From contig NC_048539.1 in NCBI RefSeq assembly GCF_902806685.2, positions 5,964,501-6,028,500 on the forward strand: a stretch of DNA of 64,000 nt, written 5' to 3'. Positions 24,956 to 37,922 of the stretch are shown piece after piece. The position numbers and the translations under genes are program-made. Numbering within the stretch: position 1 is the first letter of the stretch; every line of letters begins with the position of its first letter. The notes under the pieces were generated by a model. The model made no database searches. It was not told where the DNA came from and saw only the letters and a program-made list of their open reading frames with translations. The DNA comes from Maniola hyperantus (Eukaryota; Arthropoda; Insecta; Lepidoptera; Nymphalidae).

Positions 24956-25307
24956 AGATGATGCTTGTGACTTCATCCGCGTAGATTTCGGTTGCCAATG
25001 GGAAACTTTTTGATTTTCCGGGATAAAAATTAGCCTATATTCATATCCAGGCTGCAAAATGTCTCTGTACCAAAAATATGATGTCCACGACTTTGCCCAC
25101 GTGAATTGGCGGATTTAGTTTGTCCAGGTTTTTTAAAAAATCCTTGAGGATTTTCTGATTTTCCGAGACAAAAAGTAGCCTATATCCAATGTCCATCCCT
25201 GGGATGCAAGCTATCTTAAGTGTATATTTCGTCAAAATCGGTTAAATCGGGCAGTGAAAAGCTAGCAGACAGACAGACACACTTTCGCATTTTTAATATT
25301 AGTATGG
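24956..25307 (-). mobile_element. Helitron-like element remnants, minus
   Basis: Two GACTT-CGTCCGCG-like right ends (24972 and 25087) followed by a CAGACAGACAGA run and TTTTAATATTAGTATGG. Probably two overlapping copies. Confidence 0.5.
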
Positions 25308-25496
25308 ATTATATTACTAAGCCATAATCACGTACTAAGACTCAAGTTTTCTTTATGCGTCACTGGCCCATAAGCATCGTAATAAATACGGTACTGCCAC
25401 AGGTAGGTACATCCACGACTTCCGTCTGCGTGAAAGGTTTATAAATGCTTGAATCCTTAATTTCGTGTGATTCCATACTGTCTACCTTCCTTATAT

Positions 25497-25697
25497 GGGA
25501 CTTCGTCCGCGTGGATTTAGTGTTTTTAAAGATCCCGTGGAAATTCTTTGACTTGCCGGGATAAAAGTAGCCTATGTCACTCTCCGGTATCTTTAATCAT
25601 AGGTGTTCATTCATGAACTCACGTCGATCCGTTGCTTCGTCACGGCGTGCTTGAAAGACAAACAAACAAACACAATCGCATTCATAATATTAGTAGT
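25497..25697 (-). mobile_element. Helitron-like element, minus
   Basis: GGGACTTCGTCCGCGTGGAT right end, body with CCCGTGGAAATTCTTTGA, ending in CAAACAAACAAACA and ATAATATTAGTA. Confidence 0.55.
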
Positions 25698-26005
25698 GAT
25701 TCATTATCTCAATTTCATGATTAGGTAGGTACCTACATACGTTTGTAGTGGTTATCTGTAGGTTATTATCATGTCCCATCAAAATCTGTTCACAAATCCG
25801 CTATTCAGTCACGTTTAGTACATCGATTATCATTTTTTTTCAGAATGTAGGGTATTGATAAATGAAATTGATAAAACAAAAAAGTTTTTTGGTCTTCCGT
25901 ACTCGAAAGTTACGTTGAATGGCCATTCTGTTATTAAACTATACAGAACTCACCGGCAATAACAATTCTATTATTATAATTTCACATTTTGGTTTACGGT
26001 GAGGT

Positions 26006-26377
26006 TACTAATATGATAAATCCGAAAGTGCGTCTGTCTATCTTTCTGTCTGTCTGCTAGGTTTTCACGGCCTATCTGTTTAACCGGTTTTAACGAAATT
26101 TAGTACAGAGTTAGTCTGCATCCCAAGTAAGGATATAGGCTATTTTTGTCCCGGAAAATCAAAAAGTTCCCACGGGATTTTTACGAAACCTATGCCCCAC
26201 CGAAGAAGTCGCATAATTTATTTTGGTATACTAGTAGTAGCCTAGGTATATTCGTTTGCGGGATGCATTATATTTGTCCCAAATATAGACTACTCGTTAT
26301 CCTGGAAAGTCAAAGAGTTCTTAAGGGATTTTTAAAGGACCGAAACTTATGCGGACGAAATCGCAGGCATCAACTTG
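26006..26377 (+). mobile_element. Helitron-like element, plus, diverged end
   Basis: CTGTCTGTCTGC start region, GGAAAATCAAAAAGTTCCCA body appearing twice (26150 and 26303), end GCAGGCATCAACTTGT. The 155-codon frame 26146-26613 crosses it by chance. Confidence 0.5.
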
Positions 26378-26766
26378 TTTTTTATACTGGAACATTGGCT
26401 GTGCAAGAACAATTTGCACGTTTCAAGTTTTTTTTAATAAACATAAACACCAAGAGCAAATCTCTTGTTCAAGATGGTATTAATGAGATCGATTTTCTTT
26501 GTCTCTCGAGTAGTTGTTGTCGTAAACAATTAATCTGTATTCAGTTCAGCTCTGAGCCGCGGAGGCTCATTAAATATTCGTTGTTTGCATTTGCCGGCCG
26601 TCTTTGTTTGTAGTTATGTTCGCTTTGTATCTGTCTATTTTATTCGATAGTATATTTTAATTTGAGCTAACTGTGTGCTCGTTTGTCGTTATGTTTGTAA
26701 TCGATTGCAAAATTTTCTTTTTAATATCTGTTCTTTTATTTCTGTAGTCTGTTTCTATAACTAACT

Positions 26767-26990
26767 GTAGCCCGCGACATTGTCCCCTTTGCCATGGTAC
26801 CAATTAATACGTATGTCGAGGATAACAAATAAGAATTAGTAACCTGCCTATATGTCCGTCTCCGGGATGAATATATCTCTGTGCCATATTTTGTCAAGAA
26901 CAGTTGTTGTGTGTTCAGGCATTGAAAAATGTATTAATTTTCAAAAATTCCACTTACGCGAAGCCGGCGCGCCTACTAGCCTACTGTACA
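26767..26990 (-). mobile_element. Helitron-like remnant, minus
   Basis: GTAGCCCGCGACATTGTCCC and a final CGCGAAGCCGGCGCGCC mark decayed ends of two subfamilies. Confidence 0.4.
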
Positions 26991-26999
26991 ATGTTTTGT

Positions 27000-29140
27000 A
27001 AAAATAATAGTCTAAAGTAGTGAAATAGGCTGTTGCATACCTTGTTTCTGTTGCAAGTTGCAACGCGTAATAAGTTAGTAGGTAACTAATGTAATGTAGG
27101 CATGGCACAAGAGGCGCGGTAACGGCACCATAGCATTTACGAAGGATTGTGCGTGCTTTATCATATCCCAGTCTATTACTATATTAACGGTGTGAGTTAC
27201 AGTGGACATTTTCCATTATGTTACTGTGTAACAATATTACTAGGCTATTTCAATTTGTTTAACTCGCGACGGAGATTAGAAGCGGTATTTTTTAATGCAT
27301 AAAACAGAAATAAAATTTGGTCCAAGTATGTGGACGTCCTTATTTTTTTTTCTTTAGTTTATGTAGAATTTCAAAAATCATAAACACTTCGTTAAGTGCT
27401 ACAAACAAACTAAGATAGCGGGTTTAAGAGAAGTGACCCTAGCGCACTCCCCGCTTTCCATATGAAACATAGTTTCGTTCTCATTTGAATATTAACCAAT
27501 CAAACTCAATAAAATTTTGTAGACACGTTCTAGAAATAAAATATATATCAGTGTTTAGTTTGTCATCTCCTCGGCTTACTTCTCTTGATAAAATTATTAA
27601 TCATGCAGTGCGAAAAACCGTGAATGCCGCCGCGAAATTAAACATTCACACTAAATTGTTCATGGGCTTACGGTCTGCGATTTGTACACGAGAAAGGACT
27701 GAAGAGCGGACATTATACGAGTAGGTGTAACAGACAGACGAACACATTTCCACTCCTTTACATCGTGCTATCGGGCTAAACAGTCATGCAATATTTATGT
27801 ATCGGTCCTTTATATAACATTGAACGTTGCTCTTGTTGGTTGATTGAGGCCATTAAAGTTGCTTACCTCAGTCCTTACACGAGAAGAAACTCAAAGTGTC
27901 ATTTTTTTCTAACCAGCGCGAATAAAGGGATGAATACATACAATGCGCGACTGTCACGTGTCAATTAATGTGGCTTCTCCTGGGTTGATTCATCATGACA
28001 CAGAGTCAAAGCTATCAAAGACACAATCTAAAAATTTACAGAGCTCTATCTCCAGAACATAATGCACAAATTCCTATTGAGAAAAAAATAAGAGTCAATG
28101 CACTCTTACATAATATGTCAAAGGTCACATGCAATTGGCATAATGTCTCTCTTTTTTAGAGTCATTGGTGCGAGCGTATTGGCGCGCTGGGTCTTGATTT
28201 TTGACCTGCGTTAGGGAACGACCGGGAGTTGCACGAATTTTTTGTCACACTTATTTACGAGTTAACATGAACATGTAACAGTAATAGTGCAAAAATATAA
28301 ATATTTTACAAAAAAAACGCGCGTGAAGATTCGAATTCGTGCGCAATCACTTTAACTGTGCAGAATTAGACGCTTCGCTTTAATTGGACTCTTTGTCAGT
28401 CAAAATCGACACTAAGGTCACAGCTAAGGTGTAATACAAGATGCGAGAATGTCTCACACACATACGCGCGCGTTCAATGTGATGCCCATAAAACATATAA
28501 CAATTTGTTATACTACATTAGACATGATAATGAATATATAAAAATTAATAACAAAATATTAAAAATCTTCTTTATTTAAACACTCAAAATAATGCTTTTG
28601 GCGATAAAACTAATAAAATCGATCTCTCTGCTACTGTGTACTGTTCAAGATCATTTTGCTACACCCAAACTTGTCATTAATAGCCTGCCTTGTATAATGT
28701 TTAATCGGATTTAAATGTTTTTAAGGAAGATTGCAACTGATAAAGAAATTGAAATTGTTACGTCCTGCCGTGCAATGTCCGTTGCATTTTGTACCCATGT
28801 GTCCAAGCTTTAAAACATATTGTGTTTAGATGTAGCCTTGATCTAAATAGCTATTTGCAAATGATAAGTACCTATGGTATTGACTTTCTAATCTATGTTT
28901 ATTATGTTTATCAACAGCATCAATAATAATTACTCATAGTGTCCAAACGACTTTAAGGCTCACTTGCACCAAACTGTTTTATCTGATTTAGTTCAATTTT
29001 GTAGTCTTCTCGTCAAGTTCATTCCAGGCTTGAAAAAAAACAACGACATGAAAAGACAGGGCAGAAAATATAACTTAAACACATTTAAAAGGTTTGTGCA
29101 TGTCGACCTAATTAACAGTCGTGAAAAATAGTTTTATTAT
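27000..29140. other. No gene seen
   Basis: Frames at 27485-27724 and 27786-27968 are short and unsupported. The segment 28140-28260 is more GC-rich (GCGAGCGTATTGGCGCGCTG) but unassigned. Confidence 0.4.
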
Positions 29141-29141
29141 A

Positions 29142-29260
29142 CAAGGAACTACAAACTTAATTCGGTATAATTTACCAAATCAGACAAATCTGTTTGATAC
29201 AACGTGTAGGATGCAATATGCACTGCCTGCCCTCCCACTACTAAAAAGAAAAAATGTTTT
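29142..29260 (+). mobile_element. Half copy of the 21201 MITE
   Basis: AAGGAACTACAAACTTAATT, ACAAATCTGTTTGATACAAC and CTGCCCTCCCACTACTAAAA. The right half is missing. Confidence 0.52.
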
Positions 29261-31265
29261 TGTTTTTACTTTTTAGAGCATCAGCAGTAGCAGTTACTTT
29301 TTTAAAAAAACTATTTCAATAACCGACAATGGGCAGCTGGATGCAAAACCGAATACTTCCATGCAACTTTGTCACTAAAAAAAACATCTTTTCTATAATA
29401 ACCAGTCAGTTTCAAAGTCACTTTTATTTTTAACTTTCAGTGGGTACATTGCGAGAATAATTAATAGTATGTCACTATTTATAATAATGCGCTTTATAAA
29501 GTCAATGAGAGACAATTAATAAACTCAATTGGAGTGCGACCTTGGTGGAATATGTTGGACGTTACATGTGATTGTTTTTCTAGCTATTTGAAGCGTGCAT
29601 GTCATGTGAACACACCCGACGTGGGCTTGCGAATCCGTACGAGCGCCGCTAAGACCCCTACACACGACAACTGCGCCGCACGTTTTTTACATTATAAATA
29701 TTAATGCGACACTACGTATCCGATAAGATTTATCCTGCAAAACATGTGTAGTGTTAATGCCGTGTGAACAGAGTCCGGGTCGCGACGCACTGTCAAAGAA
29801 CTTTTTGAAGATGCAGTATTCTGAGAAATGAACTAGTTTCCTTGTCTAGTTGTCTACACAGTCATTCGTCTCATTTCGGTCATCAAATATGAGTAAATTC
29901 GGTCATCAAAGACGAAGAAAGAAGGTCACGAGATATTGCCCGTCAGTTTTGTCTTTACTTAGTTACTGGAGATATATTCGTAACCTCAAAATTCTTCATA
30001 ATTTCCCAAGTTCTAACTCCATTTTACTTAATTACTCAAATAGATTGTTATAAAAGCTAGGTACTAAATCGCCTTAAAATGCTTAAGCTTTTTTAAATCA
30101 ACTTGAAATGATCGTAGAGGCATCGGTAATATGTAGTTATAGGTATTATAGGGATACAGTAAATAGGTAATACTGAACTAGATAGTTTGGTCAAAACGAA
30201 TTAACTAATTCCTTCCTCCTGTAGAAATAAAAACTGTGTTATAGGAGGCAATGTCTTCCCTTAATATCTATCTATGGAGTTTTCACTCTAGAGTGTCGGT
30301 TGCCTTCCGATGTGCCTGCAACTATTTATTATTTTGTATTTTGAGACGTCGTGAAATTTTACTGCAGTGTGCGTAAAGTCTAACAGCCAGCAGTATCTAT
30401 ACAATCAAAAATCTGGTACCGATGCAAAAAACTGGTTTGTCAAACCCTTGAAAATACCCGGTGACGTCACCGTTTTGGTTACATTTGCGACTCGTAAATT
30501 CTAGGTTGACTGCTCATGCCATCAAGTGATAATGAAATCAACCTTAGTAACGAGACACGGCAATTTATATGAACCGGTGGCAACTTTCCCCGCAGTGTCG
30601 CCGATGACGACTATGCAGTTACGAAAGCTACACCTGCTTATATGGCATAGCGTCGACAGTTGTCACTATGTCTACCGTACAAGATTATTCTCAGAGCTCT
30701 CCCAAACTCACACACCGTTGTATAGGAAAGTCTTTAATAGCTTTTCTATTTGAGTCGCCTCGCTATCTGTCCATATAAATATAGTATCGACGTTATAAAT
30801 AGCCGCAAACATTCCAATTGTTCTGTAATCTGAATAGTTGATGACGAAATCGGCCATGTACGGAGACATATTAGAACAATTTATTATAGTATCTTGAGCA
30901 ATTACGGACATTCATTTCGAGTTAGCTATGGTATTGTTCAGCCTAATTATGGAATTTGCCGAATAGTAGACAAAACGTCGTAATTCCTTAACATTTCCGT
31001 GGCTGACAGAATGTATTATATGAAAGCTGTCTAATAAATGGACTGCGACGAAATCTTTGTACCCAAGGCCGGTGTCAAGGCATTCAAAGACGATAATTAG
31101 TTAAAACTATTAGTTTTGTTGCGTTTATTAGTCTTCATTAGTTTTATGAATAATAAATAATTACATATTGAGAACAAAATATATTATTTATATTCTAATC
31201 GAACACAAGTGCGAAAACTATAAATATAATTTATTTGTATATTTTACTTTACTTTGATTTCACAG
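29261..31265. other. Sequence upstream of coding exon 1, no other gene seen
   Basis: Includes a GC-richer patch 29600-29690 (GAGCGCCGCTAAGACCCC). Regulatory content possible but not shown. Confidence 0.4.
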
Positions 31266-31416
31266 CAGATTATCTCAATGATAGAACGAAAATAACACTC
31301 AAAATTTTGTAAAATGTCCATTGTGCTAAACAACTTCCATATCAATGGAATCAGTGAAATAAACTTCGTCAAAGTATCGTGTTATTGACTAAGTGGAATA
31401 GTGATAGTGAGTGACG
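31266..31416 (+). other. 5'UTR part of coding exon 1
   Basis: A pyrimidine-rich run ending in TTTCACAG at 31258-31265 is a good splice acceptor, so the exon that holds the start codon probably begins at 31266. The stretch from there to the ATG is AT-rich and has an in-frame TGA at 31408-31410, so the reading frame cannot extend further upstream. The alternative is that transcription starts inside this segment; no TATA box is obvious. The acceptor is seen in the sequence; its use is inferred. Confidence 0.5.
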
Positions 31417-31958
31417 ATGAGTGGAAGTGAGCCAACACTGACGGAATCGCCGGTGCCTCTGGCGCTGGCGCGTCTGCAGGGCAGGCCGGGCCGAATGCGC
31501 ACGCACCGCCCCAGCCTCCCTCTCGCGAGTCTGCAAGAGGCTATCGACGAAACCCCTCGACGCTTCAACGAGGAGCTGCCTGCGCCCGACACGGACGACG
31601 AAGAGTCCTTCGCCGATCCTGTAGTCATTAACAAACCCTCTCCCTCCGCTTCTAACGGGCGAAGAGCTTCGGATGCTACATTCGCTGAACGATACAGAAA
31701 GCTGACCGAGTTCGATGGTCCGCCGCCCGACTTGCCTCGGCGTGCCTCTCTAGCCGTGCCCGTCGGAGCGGACGGCTTCGGACCTAGCGACAAAGGGCGC
31801 CGACGATCCTGGGCGGCACGACTCCAACTCGAGCGGAAAAAGAGACGAAAGTCAGGCGGTACTGACACCGACGAAGAGGGCGACCCTCCGGTTTATATAC
31901 GTCAAAAGCGACCTTCTTGGTGGAATGTCTTCATGCCAGATAACATGCTGAAAAACAG
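31417..31958 (+). CDS. Coding exon 1 of an unrecognised Arg/Ser-rich protein (N-terminus)
   Basis: The frame starts at the ATG at 31417, which has A at -3 (ACGATGA) and an in-frame TGA six bases upstream. A GTG at 31411 is in the same frame but is not a likely start. The exon encodes residues 1-180 plus two bases of codon 181, and ends at the donor ACAG|GTATTG (31959). It is far more GC- and CpG-rich than its surroundings. The product is low-complexity and probably disordered, with no signal peptide or membrane segment. It contains Arg-Arg-x-Ser sites at S85 and S111 plus RRRS at S131, two acidic boxes (PDTDDEES near 57-64 and TDTDEEGD near 149-156), a basic cluster RKKRRKS near 140-146, and a hydrophobic WWNVFMPDN motif at 168-176 that looks like the start of a conserved region. 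Family not recognised. The frame joins exons 2 and 3 cleanly, which is the best evidence that it is real. Confidence 0.87.
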
Positions 31959-32589
31959 GTATTGTTTAAACAAATACATATAACATAGATCTTAGCTTAT
32001 ATCTGTTCATGTTAGTTTTAACTTCTTTTATAAAATTTTAATAACAGTTTGATGAAAACTACTGCCATGTTTTAAAATATTCGGTTAGATTGAGATACCT
32101 ATATTGTAATAATATGAATAAACACAATTCAAGAAATTATAATAAGCGTTCGTAATTCGTATATATACGATATATAGGTATATCATACTCGTATGGAGTT
32201 AAGTAGCTGGTTCTCATTACTGCAGGAATGTGTGTATGGGGTTAGAATGGAAATGTGTGAATGCAGCACCATGACACTTGATTTCCTTGACCTAGCGCTT
32301 AGCTCTGGTTATTAACGTTCTTTAAACTATGTGCTCCTTTCAGGGTTAAAACTAAATGTTTGCAACTCCTCTGACATTATTATAACATTTTCTAAGAAGT
32401 TTATATTGTATTAAACTACATTGAACTAATTTATAAGACAAGAAGACAAGATGATATCAAAAAGTAAATAGTTTATCACTATGCTATCATTGTGAAAAAA
32501 CATTTACTTTATTTACGACCGACTTGGAAATGGTTATAAATAATATTGTAAACTCAAAAAATTCCATGATCGGAATCATAAGAAAGCTG

Positions 32590-32662
32590 TTATAGAGAGA
32601 GAGAGCCAGCGCGTGTCAGACCTTCGTTATTTTATAAAAGCTGAATGTTTCTCTGCGTATTG
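32590..32662 (-). repeat. CATGACGTGA-family fragment, minus
   Basis: GAGCCAGCGCGTGTCAGACC then TTCGTTATTTTATAAAAGC, the inverse of the family's right end, lying back to back with the copy at 32672. Confidence 0.55.
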
Positions 32663-32671
32663 TTCCCCTGC

Positions 32672-32938
32672 CAGACACCCTAAAACTTTTAAATTTTAAG
32701 GGTGTTTGGCAGGGGGTTTTAGCAATGCATGACGTGATTTCTAATACTATTCTGAAGAAAATATAACAAAATTAGACTTTATACTTTGACGTAAGATTTT
32801 TACACCTTTATTACCTCTTATCTCCCAAGTCACCATGATCCAAACAACAAACATTCCTCACAGTGTTGGGGAGAATACGCTGAGAAACTTTCAGCTTCTA
32901 TAAAATAACGAAGGTCTGGCACGCGTTGGCTCTTAGTC
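32672..32938 (+). repeat. CATGACGTGA-family element, uninterrupted copy
   Basis: Begins with an inverted pair CCCCTGCCAGACACCC / GGGTGTTTGGCAGGGG (32667-32716), then GCAATGCATGACGTGATT and a body ending GGCACGCGTTGGCTC. Confidence 0.6.
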
Positions 32939-33233
32939 CATTACGTACTGATAAAATTATGATTTGAGTTATCTTTTGGACGCTATCTTGTGGCTTAAGT
33001 AGTAAGTAAAACACAGCTTCTGGCGGTGTTATCGTTTTTTTGATAGTAAAATGAAAGCGGGACACGCTCAGTGATCTGAATACTTCGGTGACCGTAGTTT
33101 ATCTGGCACCTAATAATGAACGTCAAAATTTTAGTTTCTCAACTCATGCTCCTTTTGATTTTTTATCTGGCGTCCACATTCATCTTATCATGCAATTTTC
33201 TAATAATATAATCGTGTTTTGAATCACACGTAA

Positions 33234-33695
33234 TCTTTACGTATAAAAACTTGTCCTGACTGACAGATTGATCTATCAACGCACAGCCTAAACCGCTGGG
33301 GTTAGAAACATGAAATTTTGAGAGTAGGTCTCTTTTATTTTATAACGTAGACACCCACTAACAATGAATTGTTGGAATTTCAACTTAGGGTGTTAAATAG
33401 AGGATGGAAGTTTATATGTGAAAGTCCGTCATTTTTAAAGTTACATTGCTAAAAAATTTCGTTTAAGAACAAAAATACGTATTTCACGATTTTTGAAAAT
33501 TCGACTCCCAAGAGAGTTAATTAGGGGATGAAAGTTTGTACGACAGTCCGTAATTTTCCAAGTTATTTCCATGAAAATTGGTATTTGGGTTTTCGGTTAC
33601 AAATGAAGTAATACGTGTTTCAGGATTTTTGGAAATTCTACCTTCACGGCGATTTTCTAAATTCTACCCGAGCGAAGCCGGAGCGGGTCAGCTGG
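33234..33695 (+). mobile_element. Longer Helitron-like element, subfamily 2
   Basis: A|TCTTTACGTATAAAAAC start, GCCTAAACCGCTGG body, then an extra 250 bp and an end CGAAGCCGGAGCGGGTCAGC-TGG. Its right end nearly touches the next element. Confidence 0.6.
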
Positions 33696-33698
33696 TAA

Positions 33699-33890
33699 TC
33701 TCTATATCTATAATATAAAAATAAATCACTAAATGTGTTGCTCATCGCAAATCTCGAGAACAGCTGAACCGATTTCGCTAATTCTTTTTTTATAATATTC
33801 CTTGAAGTACGAGGATGGTTCTAACGGAGGGAAAAATTTTAAAAATTTGAATCGACTGCAAGGCGGAACGGAGTTCGCCAGGGCAGCTAG
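33699..33890 (+). mobile_element. Helitron-like element, subfamily 3
   Basis: A|TCTCTATATCTATAATAT start, CGCAAATCTCGAGAACAGC body and GGGCAGCTAG|T end. Sits head-to-tail 3 bp after the previous element. Confidence 0.65.
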
Positions 33891-36130
33891 TGGATAAATA
33901 AAAGCGTGTAAGATTTAATTTAATGAAGTAAAGAATATGAGTATCAAGTTTTCGTATGATAAATGATAATGTAGCGACGATAATAGTTATTGCATTCCTT
34001 ACCAGTTTCAATAAGCATACGTCATCAACGAGACTGGACAACGCCTATAGATAAAAAATATTTCATGCCAATCACATACTATTTTATGATCTCATTGTAT
34101 ATTTTGTCTGAGACGAATGTAGTATTAACGAGATTCTTTTCTCAAAAATAATTTGTATAGAAATATATATTTGTAAAATAATCTTGATAATTTTACAGAG
34201 CAATAAAATATCCTAGCATCATGACAAAAATTATATTTTTGGTCTAGGTGTTTTCCTATTAAGTATAAGTGTAACTCATGGACTGGGTGGAACTGTAAGG
34301 GTTCCTAGTTTTTCCGCATTACCGAACCCTTAAAAGTTATTGACTCAGTCATTGAAATTAACAAAATAATAGACTTCGTAAAGAGTCGAAAAAGTCTTAA
34401 GAGATTTTATCATTTCAGTTTATTTAGAACGTAAATTAAAGTACATATATTATTGTAAATATTAAGATCAGTTCTAATATATCGATGTTAATAATGATTT
34501 TTTGAGGCGTGTAGTGTACATGTATCGAATTGATCAGTGATTATTGAAATCATTTTGTTATTCGCATTTATCGCAAATGCTCCTAAGTTTGTTCACGATT
34601 TCTTAGGACCAAATCAACCGAAACGTGTATATCTTTTTAACATATTCGTTTGTAAAATACTTTAACAAATATTTTCGACTGGTGCTGCCTAATGTCTTCT
34701 AATGAACGGCACACACAAGCGACATGTAAGTCACGTTCCTTAGAAATTGTTCCCTACTTCTTCAGTGTAACTATTAAGTAGATAAATAGTCATTATTAAC
34801 AGCTTTTCTACCTAGACTAGGCAGAGCATATGAGTCTATTGAAACAAGCAATCTTAATTTTATTATCAGTTCTCTATAAAACTCAATTACTATTTTCTAA
34901 GCTGTGAATAAATAAACAACGCATTGAGAACACAGCACACTTTTACACTGCTACACTTAATACTTTTACGCGTCATATGAAGTTTTTCTTACGTCTACTC
35001 GAGTTTATTATGAGCCGCTTGCAGTATGAAAAACAAATTTTAGATAGTGAGTGCGTAAAAGCGTTGACTATAATCGAAACGTCTTAAAACTCATCGAAAA
35101 TTATGAAACTTATTGAAAAGCTAATGATGAGTTACTTAATATTCCTCTGCATGGCTACAGTGTACTTGCTACTCAACACTACGCTGTCATACGTATGGGC
35201 ACTATATCCGTATTAAAAATGGAAAGGATTTACTTTAAATCTTATTAAATAATGATCACTGTTCACTGATATTTTATCATCATCCCCTCTTAGAATGAAA
35301 AGGAAGGCTACAGTCTACCACTAGTCAAGTGCAGATTGGTAGATTATATTGTAATATTTGTAATATTTCAAATATTATCGTATTTTGTAACAAACAAAGG
35401 AAAGGTGCAAAGGAAGTCGAGTTTTAAATCATCCCTAAGATATTTAGAGGTAATATTATCTAATACCATGTGAATAAAATTTATTCTAAATTAGTCAGCT
35501 TATGCAAGGTCACGAGCGTATCATAACTGCGTGACGTATCCAAAATCTGCTCAGACCTCCGCCCACTAAGCATCACTTAGTAAGCAGTTCCGCAAATATA
35601 AACCCAAATACAGCTCGAAGATAGATTGTAGATTTGTTTTTGGCGTAGGAGTAATATGCGGAAGGTTCACAATTCACATCCATAAATTATTGTGGTTTTA
35701 TACTACAGGTACAACGGCATCCGTAACACGTCGTCGTACCGTACGTCATGAGACAAAGTTGTCATCGTTCGTAATGTGGTGGCCTTCAAAGTTTGTTTCC
35801 GCAATTGTACATTCATCCTTTCTTTTGTGCTGCAACTTCTTGTACTTAAATGGTTCACGGGTCCACGAAGTTACGTTGTTGACTAGAAATAATATTTAGA
35901 TCTTTTTAGTTAATCTATTGGCCCAGTTCGTATCACGATTGATCATCTCGAAGGAAAAGCATCGTTGTATTTCAGATGATATTAAGCAATACATTTTACA
36001 TTTCAATTTTTTTCAAACTAGTTTGTAATTTTACAATGTTGAATAATTATTTTATACAACTAAATCCCGTATTCGTTTTGAATGTCATGTGTGTTTCCTC
36101 TAATTGCTCTACTTTTTATTTATTTTACGA
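33891..36130. other. Intron 1 segment without exons seen
   Basis: AT-rich; a 69-codon frame at 35690 has no splice context I can support. Confidence 0.45.
34282..34340. repeat. GGGTTCCGT family small remnant
   Basis: AAGGGTTCCTAGTTTTTCCG and CCGAACCCTTAAAA form a short inverted pair resembling the family ends. Confidence 0.35.
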
Positions 36131-36135
36131 ATGTA

Positions 36136-36290
36136 GTTAGAGTGGATTATAAAAGGTGGATGGATTGCGTGAAAGAGGATAAGCGTGAAAAAGGGGTGGA
36201 TAATAACGTTGACGGTGACAGAAGTGAGTGGAAGAAGAACACATGTTGTGCCGACCCCACGTAGCGTGGCATAAGGTAAGGAAGAAGAAG
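36136..36290 (+). pseudogene. 3' tail of an RTE-type LINE reverse transcriptase
   Basis: The frame from 36136 to the TAG at 36262-36264 encodes KRWMDCVKED...GVDNN...EWKKNTCCADPT. This resembles the C-terminal tail (RWMDCV ... W ... CCADP) I know from RTE-like retrotransposon proteins. The catalytic domains are absent, as expected for a 5'-truncated insertion. The stop is followed by CGTGGCATAAGG and a GAAGAAGAAG tail. Recognition is from family knowledge; no alignment was made. Confidence 0.72.
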
Positions 36291-37799
36291 AGTTAGAGTT
36301 GTATTTATTTAACTGTTCGCGATTTTTTACTATATACTCTTTATAAATTATAACGTTTTGAAAGTGGGTCAAATAAGTAGATAGTATTTTGTTCTATTTT
36401 TATTAATAACATTCGACAATAAACCAAATATCAATCTATTCTCTTAAATTACAGCTCAGATAATATACATAACATCAGCTATTAAATAAAGTTTAGATTG
36501 CTAATCCAGCGGTTTTGCAACCGCGGTGTAATATATCAACATTAAGGCAGTCATGTTTGTGTAAGTAGATATTAAAATTAAATTTTATCTCCGTCTAGTC
36601 TGGGAACTATGCCAAATTATTGACTGAAAGCAAATCTTTTCCATTGATGATTCACTTTTATCGTAGACAATCCTCTTAATTGTTGTTTACTAACCAAATA
36701 TACCAATTAATTTAGTACTGTTTAAAGAGCGTATTTTATGTTAGTCTCAAGACTAATGTTTATGTCACGTGCAGGACAAAAATTATGACGCCAAACTCTT
36801 TGTATACTATTTCGTTGCCTTGTGCGTAACTCCTATCTGCTAATTAAAGATGATATTTTACTTTTTCTATAAAACATTATTGAGCGCGAAGTTAAATAAT
36901 GTTTTCGTCTAGTCGGATTGTTTGGGTGTCTTTAACAAGTCTGCTATTTTGAAAATACAATGTTTTCTAATGTTGGCTAGCGCCCAGCGGCGTCGGTAGC
37001 TGCGACGCCAAGTCGAGCCACTACGCAACTAATATTTTCATAGTAAAACACTAAACGAAAACATAACACGTATGTTGCGGTTTTTTTAACGTCTACGAAT
37101 ATAATGATATACATATGTATTAAAATACACGATAACATGAAACCAAGAAAAGAAAGTCATAACAGAATATAATAGTGTTTTGATGATAGGAGAGCTAGAT
37201 TTGCTTTTTGTTATTTAATACTTGTAGCTACACTTGTATTTGTAAATACATAGGTAATAGAAAATCGATAGAAATGTAGCGATGTAAATATTACATACCT
37301 AGTGAATTATCTGATATTTATAATGTATATTTTGCTATACCCTTCTCTCATCTCATATTATGTATATCATGTTATTCTTGTAAGAGGATACATGTGAAAC
37401 GCAAAAATAAAGAATAAAGAATAGAAATTAGTGAGCCGTGTAAAAAAAAGTAAGTGATAAAAACTCTACAGTCTACACGGAGCATTGCATAATCTGTCGC
37501 AAATTAAACATTAGAAATCCGTTAGTTCGACACGGAATTGTAAGTTGTGACATGCGGCAATATTTTTCCATGCAGATAAGATAACAAGCAAAACTTGACA
37601 GACTCTATAGGTACATTCGTCAATAATATCCCAGTGTCCCATGCTACGAAATATGATGTCACGGGGCAGTTACAAGGTACACTAAGTAATGTACATTGAC
37701 ATTTAGAAGGAGATAAGAACTAAACGTAACGAACTATTTTTTCTGGGAAATCTTGTGACACTCGTTTCATTTTTGATGATGTCGCAGGTTCCACGGACT

Positions 37800-37922
37800 T
37801 ACGTATCTGTAATCGAATATGACTGCGCATTAGACAAAAACAGATATCAGCCGGGTTTTGTGTATTTAGTCCTGCGCAAACCGCCATGTTGCAACTTCAG
37901 ATTGGACTACTTGTTTTGCGCG
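37800..37922 (-). mobile_element. MITE related to 52792, minus
   Basis: CCGCCATGTTGCAACTTCAG and ATTGGACTACTTGTTTTGCG are the reverse complement of one end of the 52792 copy; ACAAAAACAGATATCAG is also shared in inverse. Confidence 0.55.

Noticed and set aside
26146..26613. 155-codon plus-strand frame
   Set aside because: Begins inside a Helitron-like element and runs into unrelated sequence; no domain and no conserved wording.
31389..31868. 159-codon minus-strand frame opposite exon 1
   Set aside because: Shadow of the GC-rich + strand exon; no splice or start support, while the + frame joins exons 2 and 3.
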